Shown: piece by piece, positions 1-5,241 of the stretch
Layout: the number at the start of each line of letters is the position of its first letter
Numbering within the stretch: position 1 is the first letter of the stretch
Assembly: GCA_013330215.1 (NCBI GenBank)
Contig: DUIS01000017.1
Location: 845 to 6,085 of the forward strand
Source: Microcaldota archaeon
GTDB lineage: Archaea; Micrarchaeota; Micrarchaeia; Micrarchaeales; Micrarchaeaceae
DNA length: 5,241 nt
Direction of reading: 5' to 3'
Notes under the pieces: generated by a model
Databases searched by the model: none
Told to the model about the DNA's origin: nothing
What the model saw: only the letters and a program-made list of their open reading frames with translations
Position numbers and translations under genes: made by a program

Positions 1-573
1 AACGGCGCTGGCAAGACCACCACGATAGCCAAGCTTGCGCACCACTTCAAGAGCAAGGGCACTAGCGTCGTGCTCTCCGCAAGCGACACCTTCCGAGCAG
101 CGGCAATAGAGCAGATAGAGCACCACGCCAAGAAGATAGGGGTGCCCGTCATAAAGAGCAACTACGGGGCAGACCCGGCAAGCATAGCTTTTGACGCGAT
201 AGCCTATGCGGCAGCGCACGGCATAGAGCTTGTGCTCATAGACAGCGCGGGAAGGCAGGAGACCAACAAGAGCCTGATAAACGAGGTCCAGAAGATAGTG
301 AGGGTCTCAAAGCCTGACATAACCATATTCGTTGGCGAGAGCACGGCGGGCAACCAGATCGCGGAGCAGATAAAGGAGTTCAACAAGTTCGTAAAGATAG
401 ACGGGATAATACTAACCAAGCTTGACTGCGATGCAAAGGGCGGAGGCACGATATCGATATCGCACACCACGGGCATACCTGTGCTCTTCTTCGGGATGGG
501 TGAGGGATACGATGCACTGGTGCCCTACAGCCCGAATATAATACTGGATGCGATACTTCCGGAGAACGCATAG
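1..573 (+). CDS. ftsY: Signal recognition particle receptor FtsY, C-terminal NG-domain part (5' end outside window)
   Basis: This is the SRP receptor GTPase, which pairs with SRP54 at the membrane to hand ribosome-nascent-chain complexes to the Sec translocon. The frame is open from base 1, so the gene begins upstream and the N-terminal domain is missing; 190 residues are visible. The fragment opens inside the G1 P-loop (NGAGKTTTIAKLA, residues 1-13), followed by the DTFRAAAIEQ motif (29-38), a G3 motif reading DSAGR (81-85), and TKLD (139-142) leading into DAKGGG. RAAA rather than the RPAA usual in SRP54, the end soon after the FGMGEGYDALVPY segment, and the lack of a methionine-rich M domain all favour FtsY over SRP54. 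The G3 motif has Ser where DTAGR is usual. Of 24 Ile codons 23 are ATA and one is ATC. GTG codon 70 is internal, not a start. Identification is secure. Confidence 0.95.
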   Translation, partial: NGAGKTTTIAKLAHHFKSKGTSVVLSASDTFRAAAIEQIEHHAKKIGVPVIKSNYGADPASIAFDAIAYAAAHGIELVLIDSAGRQETNKSLINEVQKIVRVSKPDITIFVGESTAGNQIAEQIKEFNKFVKIDGIILTKLDCDAKGGGTISISHTTGIPVLFFGMGEGYDALVPYSPNIILDAILPENA

Positions 574-596
574 GTTTGCCGCACGCTGTCAACTGC

Positions 597-604
597 TTTA
601 TATA
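597..604 (+). promoter_or_regulatory. Putative archaeal TATA box for the secretion ATPase gene
   Basis: TTTATATA lies in the 68-base gap after the ftsY stop, inside an AT-rich run (about 597-626) that stands out from the surrounding GC-richer coding DNA. A start of transcription about 25 bases downstream would fall near 625-628, just ahead of the Shine-Dalgarno site at 630-639. The T-rich run that follows (605-622) could also end ftsY transcription. No experiment supports this; it rests on the sequence match and spacing. Confidence 0.55.
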
Positions 605-616
605 TTTTCTCGTTTT
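604..616 (+). repeat. 13-base element shared by two upstream regions, copy 1
   Basis: ATTTTCTCGTTTT here matches ATTTGCTCGTTTT at 1973-1985 with one mismatch. Both copies lie downstream of a stop codon, at or overlapping the end of a TATA-like box, and 30-38 bases before the next start. It may be a promoter-proximal element, a T-rich terminator, or a chance match between AT-rich spacers. Confidence 0.35.
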
Positions 617-629
617 ATATTTCGTATTG

Positions 630-639
630 GGAAGTGATT
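630..639 (+). promoter_or_regulatory. Shine-Dalgarno site that decides the TTG start at 642
   Basis: GGAAGTGATT matches 8 of 10 bases of the ideal archaeal anti-16S complement GGAGGTGATC and ends two bases before TTG 642. This makes TTG 642 the best start. The in-frame TTG at 576 would put the TATA-like box inside the coding region. Confidence 0.6.
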
Positions 640-641
640 CG

Positions 642-1958
642 TTGGACAAGCATCTTGTGTTGATAGAGGGGGAGATACTCCAGCAGATGGCAGGCAAGTT
701 CACCGAGATAGCAGACATCGAAAGAAGGGTGGATATGCTCACTTCGGTTGCGAAGAAGATCGACCCCAAACTGGAGCAGCGCGAGATAAACGAGATAATA
801 GACGACATAAACAACCTGGATCCGATAACGCAGCTGCTGCTGGACGACGAGATAGAGGACATAATGATAAACAATACCGAGAAGGTATTCACCTTCAACG
901 CCAAGAAGGGGCTGATGAGGATAGACTACAGGATGGAGAATCGCGATATGCTCAAGCTGTTTGTCGCAAAGCTCAAGCTTTACATGACCAACCAGGAATA
1001 CAAGGGCAACATAATGGACATACACCTTCCGAACGGGAGCAGGGCGAACATCGTTTCCTCACCGGTAGGGCAGGACATAACCATAAGGAACATGAAACGC
1101 ACCCCCCTTAGCATACTAGACCTTGTCAACAACCAGACATTAGATTATGACATAGCCGCAAGGATGTGGCTATACGTTGACGGGCTCAGGGTAAGGCCTG
1201 CCAACATCCTTGTTGGTGGAGTGCCAGCCGCTGGAAAGACCACGCTGCTCAATGCGATGTTCTCCTTCTTCAGGCCAGACCTACGAATAGTCACGATAGA
1301 GGAAACGTACGAGCTCGACACAAGCATGCAGGAAAACTGCGTTGCGCTTGAGACAAACGAGGAGCTTCCGATGCAGGCGCTGGTCAAGAATGCGCTGAGG
1401 ATGAGGCCGGACCTCATAATAATAGGCGAGGTGAGAGGCGCAGAAGCGAATGACATGATATCAGCTATGAACATAGGCAAGATATCAATGTGCACGATAC
1501 ACGGGTCGTCGTCAAGGGACCTGATAAACAGACTGCAGCACACCCCGATGGACGTGCCGATGGACATAATACCCGTAGTGGACGCGATACTCATAACTAC
1601 GCCATTCTACAATGGCTCGACAGTGACAAGAAAGGTTACCCAGATATCGGAGATATCCGGCATAGAGACACAGGTGCTCCTTTCTGACCTTTACAAGTAT
1701 GATTACAAGACCAAGAAGGGCTCGCCGATACTGCCCAGCGTCACATACAGGGACATGCTCTCGAGCCTGATCGGGGTGCCTGCAACAAGCATACTCGCGG
1801 AGGAGCGGGTGCGCTCCATAATACTCGAAAGGCTTAACCAGATGGGGAAGCGTGACATAAGGAGCATAAGCGATGTGGTGAAGGACTACTATGACGACCC
1901 GGACGGCGCGCTGAAGAGGCTTGGCATAACCGACATAAAGCCCGCCATAACCGTGTAG
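642..1958 (+). CDS. VirB11/CpaF/TadA-like type II/IV secretion ATPase
   Basis: This is a hexameric secretion-family ATPase, the class that powers type IV pili, archaella and Tad-like systems from the cytoplasmic face. From TTG 642 it has 438 residues, a usual length for CpaF-type members. An N-terminal domain includes a segment near residues 67-79 resembling the 'EIMVN' region of CpaF, then DIHLPNGSRANI (126-137) and TIRNM (147-151). The ATPase core follows: Walker A GVPAAGKTT (193-201), Asp box TIEETYEL (218-225), Walker B region with IIIGEVRG (259-266), and a His box ending TIH (His 287). Odd points: the His box reads AMNIGKISMCTIH, lacking the His-Asp-Gly of the common TGHDGSM form and one residue shorter, and Walker A has PAAG where TGSG is usual. 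The C-terminal part keeps the QISEISG and LLSDLYKYD segments seen in archaeal members. No TadC/FlaJ platform or pilin gene lies beside it in this window, so the system it serves is unknown. Alternative starts are GTG 657, TTG 660 and ATG 687. Confidence 0.9.
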   Translation: MDKHLVLIEGEILQQMAGKFTEIADIERRVDMLTSVAKKIDPKLEQREINEIIDDINNLDPITQLLLDDEIEDIMINNTEKVFTFNAKKGLMRIDYRMENRDMLKLFVAKLKLYMTNQEYKGNIMDIHLPNGSRANIVSSPVGQDITIRNMKRTPLSILDLVNNQTLDYDIAARMWLYVDGLRVRPANILVGGVPAAGKTTLLNAMFSFFRPDLRIVTIEETYELDTSMQENCVALETNEELPMQALVKNALRMRPDLIIIGEVRGAEANDMISAMNIGKISMCTIHGSSSRDLINRLQHTPMDVPMDIIPVVDAILITTPFYNGSTVTRKVTQISEISGIETQVLLSDLYKYDYKTKKGSPILPSVTYRDMLSSLIGVPATSILAEERVRSIILERLNQMGKRDIRSISDVVKDYYDDPDGALKRLGITDIKPAITV

Positions 1959-1966
1959 CCGTATAG

Positions 1967-1977
1967 CTATTTATTTG
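1967..1977 (+). promoter_or_regulatory. Putative TATA-like box for the membrane-protein gene (leaderless)
   Basis: GCTATTTATTTG-like sequence lies just after the ATPase stop codon (1956-1958) and about 30 bases before ATG 2003. That spacing would place the transcript start within about five bases of the ATG, so the mRNA would be leaderless or nearly so. The absence of any GGTG-type ribosome binding site before ATG 2003 agrees. The same T-rich stretch (1971-1990) may terminate the ATPase transcript. Confidence 0.5.
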
Positions 1978-1985
1978 CTCGTTTT
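1973..1985 (+). repeat. 13-base element shared by two upstream regions, copy 2
   Basis: ATTTGCTCGTTTT, one mismatch from the copy at 604-616, in an equivalent place: overlapping the end of the TATA-like box and upstream of the next start codon. Confidence 0.35.
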
Positions 1986-2002
1986 CATTTACTACTGATT
2001 GA

Positions 2003-2842
2003 ATGGTGGAACTCAAGAAGGTTGGCGTCCTCTCAACGGCAAAGATGTTTGCAATTCTCAGCCTAATAGGAGGGATTATAATTGCGGTGTTTGCGGTTGC
2101 GATACTCTCGCTTATCCCGGCTGCGGCCTTCAACGCTTTTGCACAGTACCATATTGTGGGATTATTCATAGGGCTCGGCGCGCTTCTTCTAGTCGTCATA
2201 CCAGTCTTGATGCTTGTATTTGGTTTCGTGATCGGCGCCTTTGAGGCGTGGCTTTACAACATCATAGCAGGGAAGGTGGGCGGCGCAAAGCTTGTGCTTG
2301 CAGGGGGTGTGGTGCAGCGCTTCGACCTTGTTTCCACAGCAAGGATGGTAGCCCTGATTGCCGGGGTGGTCACAATTATCACATTCATCATCATGGCGCT
2401 CTTCAATGTGCTTGCCAGCGCGGGCCTGGGCGCTCTTGCAACCCTTGGCCTTGGCATCTTGGAGACCGTTTTTGCCATGATCATAGATTTCGTAGTCTTC
2501 ATAATCATTGCGGCGGTGTACAATTACCTTGCACGCAGGATAGGAGGCGTGCGCGTAGACATAAAGGGCAATGTCTTGAGAGGCATTGAGCCCGCTCCGT
2601 TCGCAAAAATCTATGGAATCTTTGCAGCGATACTGGGGCTTTTCTACGGGTTGTTATTTACGCTCATCTTCGCGCTCGTCCCTGCGACAAGCATGCAGAT
2701 GCAGCTGTTCGGGATCATTGGCGCATTCTCGATAGTCCTCTTCCCGATTATCGGCTTCGTACTCGGATTTGTATACGCTGCGGTATATGCGATGGTCTAC
2801 AACTGGGTGGCAACGAAGATAGGCGGCATAAGGGTCTATCTT
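2003..2842 (+). repeat. Three diverged tandem protein repeats (about 2003-2299, 2309-2563, 2573-2842)
   Basis: The repeats are visible at the protein level, not as DNA identity. The YN...GG closing motif recurs at residues 85, 173 and 266, a period of 88 and 93 residues, and the A-K/R-M/I opening motif recurs at 13, 113 and 201. The middle copy has lost the Pro and Gly shared by the outer two, so the copies are old and have diverged. Confidence 0.8.
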
Positions 2843-2848
2843 TCCTGA
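2003..2848 (+). CDS. Multi-pass membrane protein built of three tandem ~90-residue units (DUF3566-like)
   Basis: This 281-residue, very hydrophobic protein has no known function that I can assign. It consists of three related units at about residues 1-99, 103-187 and 191-280. Each opens with a short polar segment ending in a Ser/Pro-x-Ala-Lys/Arg-Met/Ile motif (STAKM 11-15, STARM 111-115, PFAKI 199-203), holds about two membrane helices, and closes with YN-x-x-A-x-x-[IV]-GG (from 85, 173 and 266) followed by a beta-like VxV stretch. Units 1 and 3 also share a Pro 18 residues before the Tyr and a Gly-Phe 7 residues after that Pro; unit 2 has Thr and Asp-Phe there. From memory the unit resembles the short DUF3566-type membrane proteins of bacteria and archaea, normally single copy; this needs a profile search. 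Start ATG 2003 gives the charged VELKKVG N-terminus and suits the leaderless promoter. Ile codons are a mix of ATA, ATC and ATT, unlike ftsY. Six membrane segments are expected. Confidence 0.85.
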   Translation: MVELKKVGVLSTAKMFAILSLIGGIIIAVFAVAILSLIPAAAFNAFAQYHIVGLFIGLGALLLVVIPVLMLVFGFVIGAFEAWLYNIIAGKVGGAKLVLAGGVVQRFDLVSTARMVALIAGVVTIITFIIMALFNVLASAGLGALATLGLGILETVFAMIIDFVVFIIIAAVYNYLARRIGGVRVDIKGNVLRGIEPAPFAKIYGIFAAILGLFYGLLFTLIFALVPATSMQMQLFGIIGAFSIVLFPIIGFVLGFVYAAVYAMVYNWVATKIGGIRVYLS

Positions 2849-2854
2849 GCAAGC

Positions 2855-2863
2855 ATTTTTATA
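2855..2863 (+). promoter_or_regulatory. Putative TATA-like box for the unknown gene at 2895
   Basis: ATTTTTATA lies in the 46-base gap between the membrane-protein stop (2848) and ATG 2895. A transcript start about 25 bases downstream would fall near 2885, giving a leader of roughly 10 bases. The T5 run could also serve as a terminator for the gene before it. An in-frame TTG at 2868 is too close to this box to be a likely start. Confidence 0.45.
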
Positions 2864-2886
2864 GCAATTGCAGCATAAACATAAAC

Positions 2887-2891
2887 GTGAT
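2887..2891 (+). promoter_or_regulatory. Weak Shine-Dalgarno-like GTGAT before ATG 2895
   Basis: GTGAT matches the core of the archaeal GGTGATC complement and ends three bases before ATG 2895, closer than usual. It mildly supports ATG 2895 over TTG 2868. Confidence 0.35.
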
Positions 2892-2894
2892 ACG

Positions 2895-3425
2895 ATGCCT
2901 TTGATTAGATATTTAGTAGATGGTGGCAACAAGCCACTGATGCTGCCGGTCATAACCCTGGCTGATGGGAGACGAATAAACCACGTGGGCGGACCTACAG
3001 CCGATGGCAGACTGGTTGGCAGCCTTTTAAGGACAGATATCTGCAGCCTGGAACGAAGAGAGTCTGGACCGGGGTACTACGCAGAACGGATAGATTATAC
3101 AGTATCGGAAAGGCATACAATGCGTTTTGATGAAGAAAGCGTTGCATACATGAAGGTCAATAATCGCGGCCTGGATCTTGCTGGTTTCAACTATGTGAAT
3201 CCGGAGCAGATAGAGGAGAATGCCAGGCGCATGCTCATCCTCGGTTCGGGGCTGCCTGAGGCGATTCTGAGATTTGCCAATGAATTTAGATCGCCGCGCG
3301 TTATCCGTGTGAGCGACAATAGGCCTTTGGCCGAAGCGATCAGGGCAACAGTGACTAAGAAACCGGGATTGAGGGGCAATGCGGAAATAATATTCGGAGT
3401 TTCCCAGTATGCCGAAAGGATCTAG
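2895..3425 (+). CDS. Hypothetical protein, possible truncated Rossmann-fold (methyltransferase-like) domain
   Basis: I do not recognise this 176-residue soluble protein. The first 110 or so residues are polar and rich in Gly and Arg, with no known motif. From about residue 113 the pattern resembles the start of a class I methyltransferase or similar Rossmann fold: a strand plus glycine loop MLILGSGLPE (113-122), a helix, a second strand RVIRVSDN (135-142) with an acidic end, a helix, and a third strand AEIIFG (163-168). The protein then stops, which is too early for a complete fold of that kind. Isoleucine codons are 6 ATA, 5 ATC and 2 ATT, and GAA and CGN codons are frequent, unlike the ATA-dominated ftsY, so it may be a later arrival or a poorly expressed gene. 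The TAG stop directly abuts the stop codon of the opposing top6A gene. ATG 2895 is preferred over TTG 2868 because of the promoter position. That it is a real gene is likely from its long open frame and its own upstream signals; the fold is a guess. Confidence 0.65.
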   Translation: MPLIRYLVDGGNKPLMLPVITLADGRRINHVGGPTADGRLVGSLLRTDICSLERRESGPGYYAERIDYTVSERHTMRFDEESVAYMKVNNRGLDLAGFNYVNPEQIEENARRMLILGSGLPEAILRFANEFRSPRVIRVSDNRPLAEAIRATVTKKPGLRGNAEIIFGVSQYAERI

Positions 3426-4538
3426 TCAGGGCAGGAAGTCCTTGTTCTTTATCTTTTCCTTTAGGTAATCCTGGACGAACGTCAGCCTCGGACCCTGCAA
3501 TGCATCCGACTCGAGCTTCGTCTTTGTCTTCAACACTTTTCTTAATTCGTCAGCCCATTCCTTGTGCTTGTTGATCCAGGGGTAGTCTAGCATCTCCTGT
3601 GCCCTCTTCAGGTCCACCTCTGTTGCCTTCAGCGTAAGGCTCTGCAGAAAGTCGTAGTGCTCTATGTCTGACATCGTGACGCCTATGAACCTTGCCTCCG
3701 GCGTAGCTATCGAATCGCCGATGTAGGCGAGGTTTATGCTTCCGGTCTTGATCGTCCAGTATATGTACCATCCCCATGCGTCCGCATCGTTGAAGACATA
3801 TACGGGAAGGTCCATGTCGGCGAACTTCCTTATTATGCGTCTCGTTCCTCTTGCGGCCTGGCCCTGCGGCGATATGAGTATCGCGTTCTCCTTCTTCCAG
3901 AGCCCCATCTCGTTGAGTATCTGCCATAGTGCATCTTTTTCTACCACAAGAACGTATTTTGCCTTTACGTCAACGAACTCTATCTCGTTGTCAACGTCGC
4001 TCGGTATCGCCCAGCCGCTCCTTCCCATCTTGCTTGCGTCTATCTCCTGCCTTTCCTTGCCGAATGTGTCAATTATCTTCATGTTGCCGGCAAGCACGCC
4101 CTTCCTGTTAGCGTTCAGGTTGAGGTCCTCTCGCCTGAGTCCCAGTGCCACCTCCAGATCCTCTATCAGCGGATTTGATTCCGCTTGCTCGCTGAATATG
4201 TTCTCGTCGACATCCTCGCCGAGCGAGTATTTCAGCTGGTAGTATAATCCCCTTATCGTGGTGTGGAGGTTCTGGTCTATGAATGTGTGGCATTTCGCGG
4301 CTATCGCCACAGTCTGCATGAAGCGTTTTGTCTGTGCGGTGTTTATGAAGTTGCGCTCCTCCTGCGCAGGGCCCAACGAAAGGTAGCCCTTCTTCTCGTT
4401 GAATACTATGTTCGAGCGCGTCCTTGCCGCAGTTACGAACTTCGGGTTGCGGTCGCTTTCTATGTCCTTTACTATCTTGCCGCCGAAATCCTCCAGGCTG
4501 CGCATTGGGTTCTTCTCATTGCTCTTCTGGTTTTTCAT
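3426..4538 (-). CDS. top6A: DNA topoisomerase VI subunit A
   Basis: Top6A is the Spo11-like subunit of the type IIB topoisomerase; it cuts both strands through a tyrosine and, with the ATP-binding subunit Top6B, relaxes supercoils and unlinks chromosomes. The 370 residues are a normal full length. The winged-helix (5Y-CAP) region carries the active-site segment TIRGLYYQLKYSL (94-106), in which Tyr 100 is the expected nucleophile. The Toprim domain has VVEKDA with Glu 200, GQAARGTRR (226-234), and NDADAWGWYIY (250-260) holding Asp 251 and Asp 253, then GSINLAYIG and the ATPEARFIGV segment. Odd points: RGLYY where R-D-L-YY is common, and DADAWG where DGDPYG or DxDPWG is usual. Start ATG 4538 is preceded by AAGGT eight bases upstream; Met 12 is a less likely start. 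The gene follows lonB after six bases. top6B, its obligate partner and often its neighbour, is not in the window and cannot lie directly downstream, since a convergent gene ends there. Confidence 0.96.
   Translation of the reverse strand: MKNQKSNEKNPMRSLEDFGGKIVKDIESDRNPKFVTAARTRSNIVFNEKKGYLSLGPAQEERNFINTAQTKRFMQTVAIAAKCHTFIDQNLHTTIRGLYYQLKYSLGEDVDENIFSEQAESNPLIEDLEVALGLRREDLNLNANRKGVLAGNMKIIDTFGKERQEIDASKMGRSGWAIPSDVDNEIEFVDVKAKYVLVVEKDALWQILNEMGLWKKENAILISPQGQAARGTRRIIRKFADMDLPVYVFNDADAWGWYIYWTIKTGSINLAYIGDSIATPEARFIGVTMSDIEHYDFLQSLTLKATEVDLKRAQEMLDYPWINKHKEWADELRKVLKTKTKLESDALQGPRLTFVQDYLKEKIKNKDFLP
3441..3463 (+). terminator. Possible T-rich terminator for the plus-strand gene, inside the top6A 3' end
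   Basis: On the plus strand 15 of 23 bases here are T, in runs of two to four, starting 16 bases after the TAG of the unknown gene. Archaeal RNA polymerase stops at such U-rich tracts. The same bases encode the Lys-rich C-terminus of Top6A on the other strand, so the T-richness may simply reflect lysine codons. Confidence 0.25.
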
Positions 4539-4544
4539 CTGTAT

Positions 4545-5241
4545 TTACCTTTTGGTCGCTTTCTTTGGTCGTTTGCCCTTCTTGATTTTCGGGGCGCTCT
4601 TTGGCTTTGGTTTTGGCTCGGGGTTCTCCTCCCTTGCCTGCCTTGGGTTCCTCTCATAGCTTTGCAGCTCCTTTATTATCTCGTCCTTTCTCTTGCAGTC
4701 CTTGAGCGAGTTCTTCAGCACGTCGGCGAGCGTCTTCACTGGTATGAGCTTTATCCCCTTCATCTTGTCCTTCGAGATCGACACGTCGTCAAGGTTGCTT
4801 GCCGGGAGTATTACGCTCTTTATTCCTGCGCTGATGGCAGCCTCGACCTTGCTGGTCACGCCGCCTACCGGGAGCACCTCCCCCCTTACTGAGAGGGATC
4901 CGGTCATCGCGACCGACTGGTTTATCGGGACGTTCTCCATTGCAGATATTATGCTCACCGCTACTGATATGCTCGCGCTGTCGCCCTCCACGCCCTCTAT
5001 CTGTATGAACTGCACATGCATGTCGTAGTTCGCTATGTCCCTGCCCATGTGCTTCTTTATTATCGCGCTCACGTTCTTGACAGCCTCTGTCGCTATCTTG
5101 CCAAGCTTGCCCGTAGGTATGAATTTGCCCTCCGACCTTGAGCCTGCTGGCGTGACCTCTGCCACTATCGGTATCACTATGCCGGAATTCGTTCCGGAGT
5201 ATATGCTGCTGCCCATTACCGCGAGCCCGTTCACCTTCCCT
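4545..5241 (-). CDS. lonB: Archaeal LonB-type Lon protease, C-terminal proteolytic domain (5' end outside window)
   Basis: This is the ATP-dependent Lon protease of archaea, membrane-anchored through its N-terminal half, which removes misfolded and regulatory proteins. Only the last 231 residues are visible; the AAA+ module and membrane segments lie upstream beyond base 5241. The fragment begins at [10 protein letters not shown], the conserved start of the protease domain, and contains the Ser-Lys dyad: Ser in EGDSAS (codon 4977-4979) and Lys in GGVTSK (codon 4848-4850), with the [15 protein letters not shown] segment between. The codon read as a possible start at 5232-5234 is GTG for an internal Val. 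After the domain there is a tail of about 40 residues whose last 25 contain 10 Lys, 2 Arg and 6 Pro, probably disordered. It is not part of the core Lon fold. The stop lies six bases ahead of top6A, so the two probably share a transcript. Confidence 0.95.
   Translation of the reverse strand, partial: GKVNGLAVMGSSIYSGTNSGIVIPIVAEVTPAGSRSEGKFIPTGKLGKIATEAVKNVSAIIKKHMGRDIANYDMHVQFIQIEGVEGDSASISVAVSIISAMENVPINQSVAMTGSLSVRGEVLPVGGVTSKVEAAISAGIKSVILPASNLDDVSISKDKMKGIKLIPVKTLADVLKNSLKDCKRKDEIIKELQSYERNPRQAREENPEPKPKPKSAPKIKKGKRPKKATKR
4547..4551 (-). promoter_or_regulatory. Ribosome binding site for top6A overlapping the end of lonB
   Basis: On the minus strand AAGGT overlaps the last codon and the TAA stop of lonB and lies eight bases before ATG 4538. 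This suggests ribosomes finishing lonB can reinitiate on top6A. Confidence 0.5.

Noticed and set aside
1..573. SRP54 (Ffh) as the identity of the first gene
   Set aside because: The RAAA motif, the FGMGEGYDAL ending and the stop right after the G domain without an M domain fit FtsY.
576..641. N-terminal extension of the ATPase from TTG 576, giving a hydrophobic membrane-like segment
   Set aside because: The extension translates an AT-rich spacer with a TATA-like box and the Shine-Dalgarno site; TTG 642 right after that site is a better start, and the family does not usually start with a membrane helix.
873..889. Perfect 6-bp inverted repeat with 5-base loop (AATACC/GGTATT)
   Set aside because: It lies inside the conserved N-terminal domain of the ATPase, is short, and has no T-tract; chance is the simplest explanation.
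380..904. 174-codon open frame on the minus strand
   Set aside because: It crosses the ends of ftsY and the ATPase gene and their promoter; its Ser-rich translation is typical of an antisense shadow.
2868..2894. Nine-residue upstream extension of the unknown gene from TTG 2868
   Set aside because: It begins only five bases after the TATA-like box, upstream of the expected transcript start, and lacks a ribosome binding site.
4263..4892. 209-codon open frame on the plus strand, rich in Leu and Val
   Set aside because: It is antisense to top6A and lonB, both of which have clear conserved motifs; its hydrophobic look comes from the reverse complement of lysine and acidic codons.
1..5241. CRISPR array, tRNA/rRNA, insertion sequence or defence system
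   Set aside because: No spaced direct repeats, tRNA-like cloverleaf, transposase motif or nuclease/toxin gene was seen on either strand; nearly all the sequence is covered by the six genes.

Overview
The window is a 5.2 kb piece of an archaeal chromosome. Three proteins are archaeal in type: the SRP receptor FtsY, the A subunit of DNA topoisomerase VI (Top6A) and a LonB-type Lon protease. Intergenic gaps are short, with AT-rich TATA-like boxes about 30-45 bases ahead of starts. Isoleucine is written almost only as ATA in the ftsY fragment (23 of 24 codons). The compact layout and divergent conserved motifs would fit a DPANN lineage such as Micrarchaeota, but that placement is an inference; no marker here fixes the phylum.

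Layout. Positions 1-573 (+) are the 3' end of ftsY. After a 68-base gap with its own TATA-like box and Shine-Dalgarno site comes 642-1958 (+), a VirB11/CpaF/TadA-like secretion ATPase that most likely starts at TTG 642. Next, 2003-2848 (+) encodes a multi-pass membrane protein made of three tandem copies of one unit of about 90 residues, probably read from a leaderless mRNA. Then 2895-3425 (+) encodes a 176-residue protein I do not recognise, with a weak Rossmann-like C-terminal part and different codon use. It meets the minus-strand genes head-on with no base between the two stop codons. On the minus strand, the 3' part of lonB (4545-5241, continuing beyond the window) is followed six bases later by top6A (3426-4538), so the two look like one translationally coupled operon.

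How the genes relate. FtsY delivers ribosomes making membrane proteins to the translocon, LonB is the membrane-associated quality-control protease of archaea, and Top6A is the cleaving subunit of the type IIB topoisomerase. These are household genes. The ATPase would normally power a type IV pilus-like or Tad-like assembly through a TadC/FlaJ-type membrane platform. No platform or pilin gene is present here; the adjacent membrane protein is of a different kind. No RNA gene, CRISPR array, insertion sequence or attachment site was seen. All gene-free stretches are under 70 bases. The most notable items are the triplicated membrane protein, the ATPase without a visible partner, the lonB-top6A pairing without top6B, and the unknown gene that ends exactly at the convergent stop.
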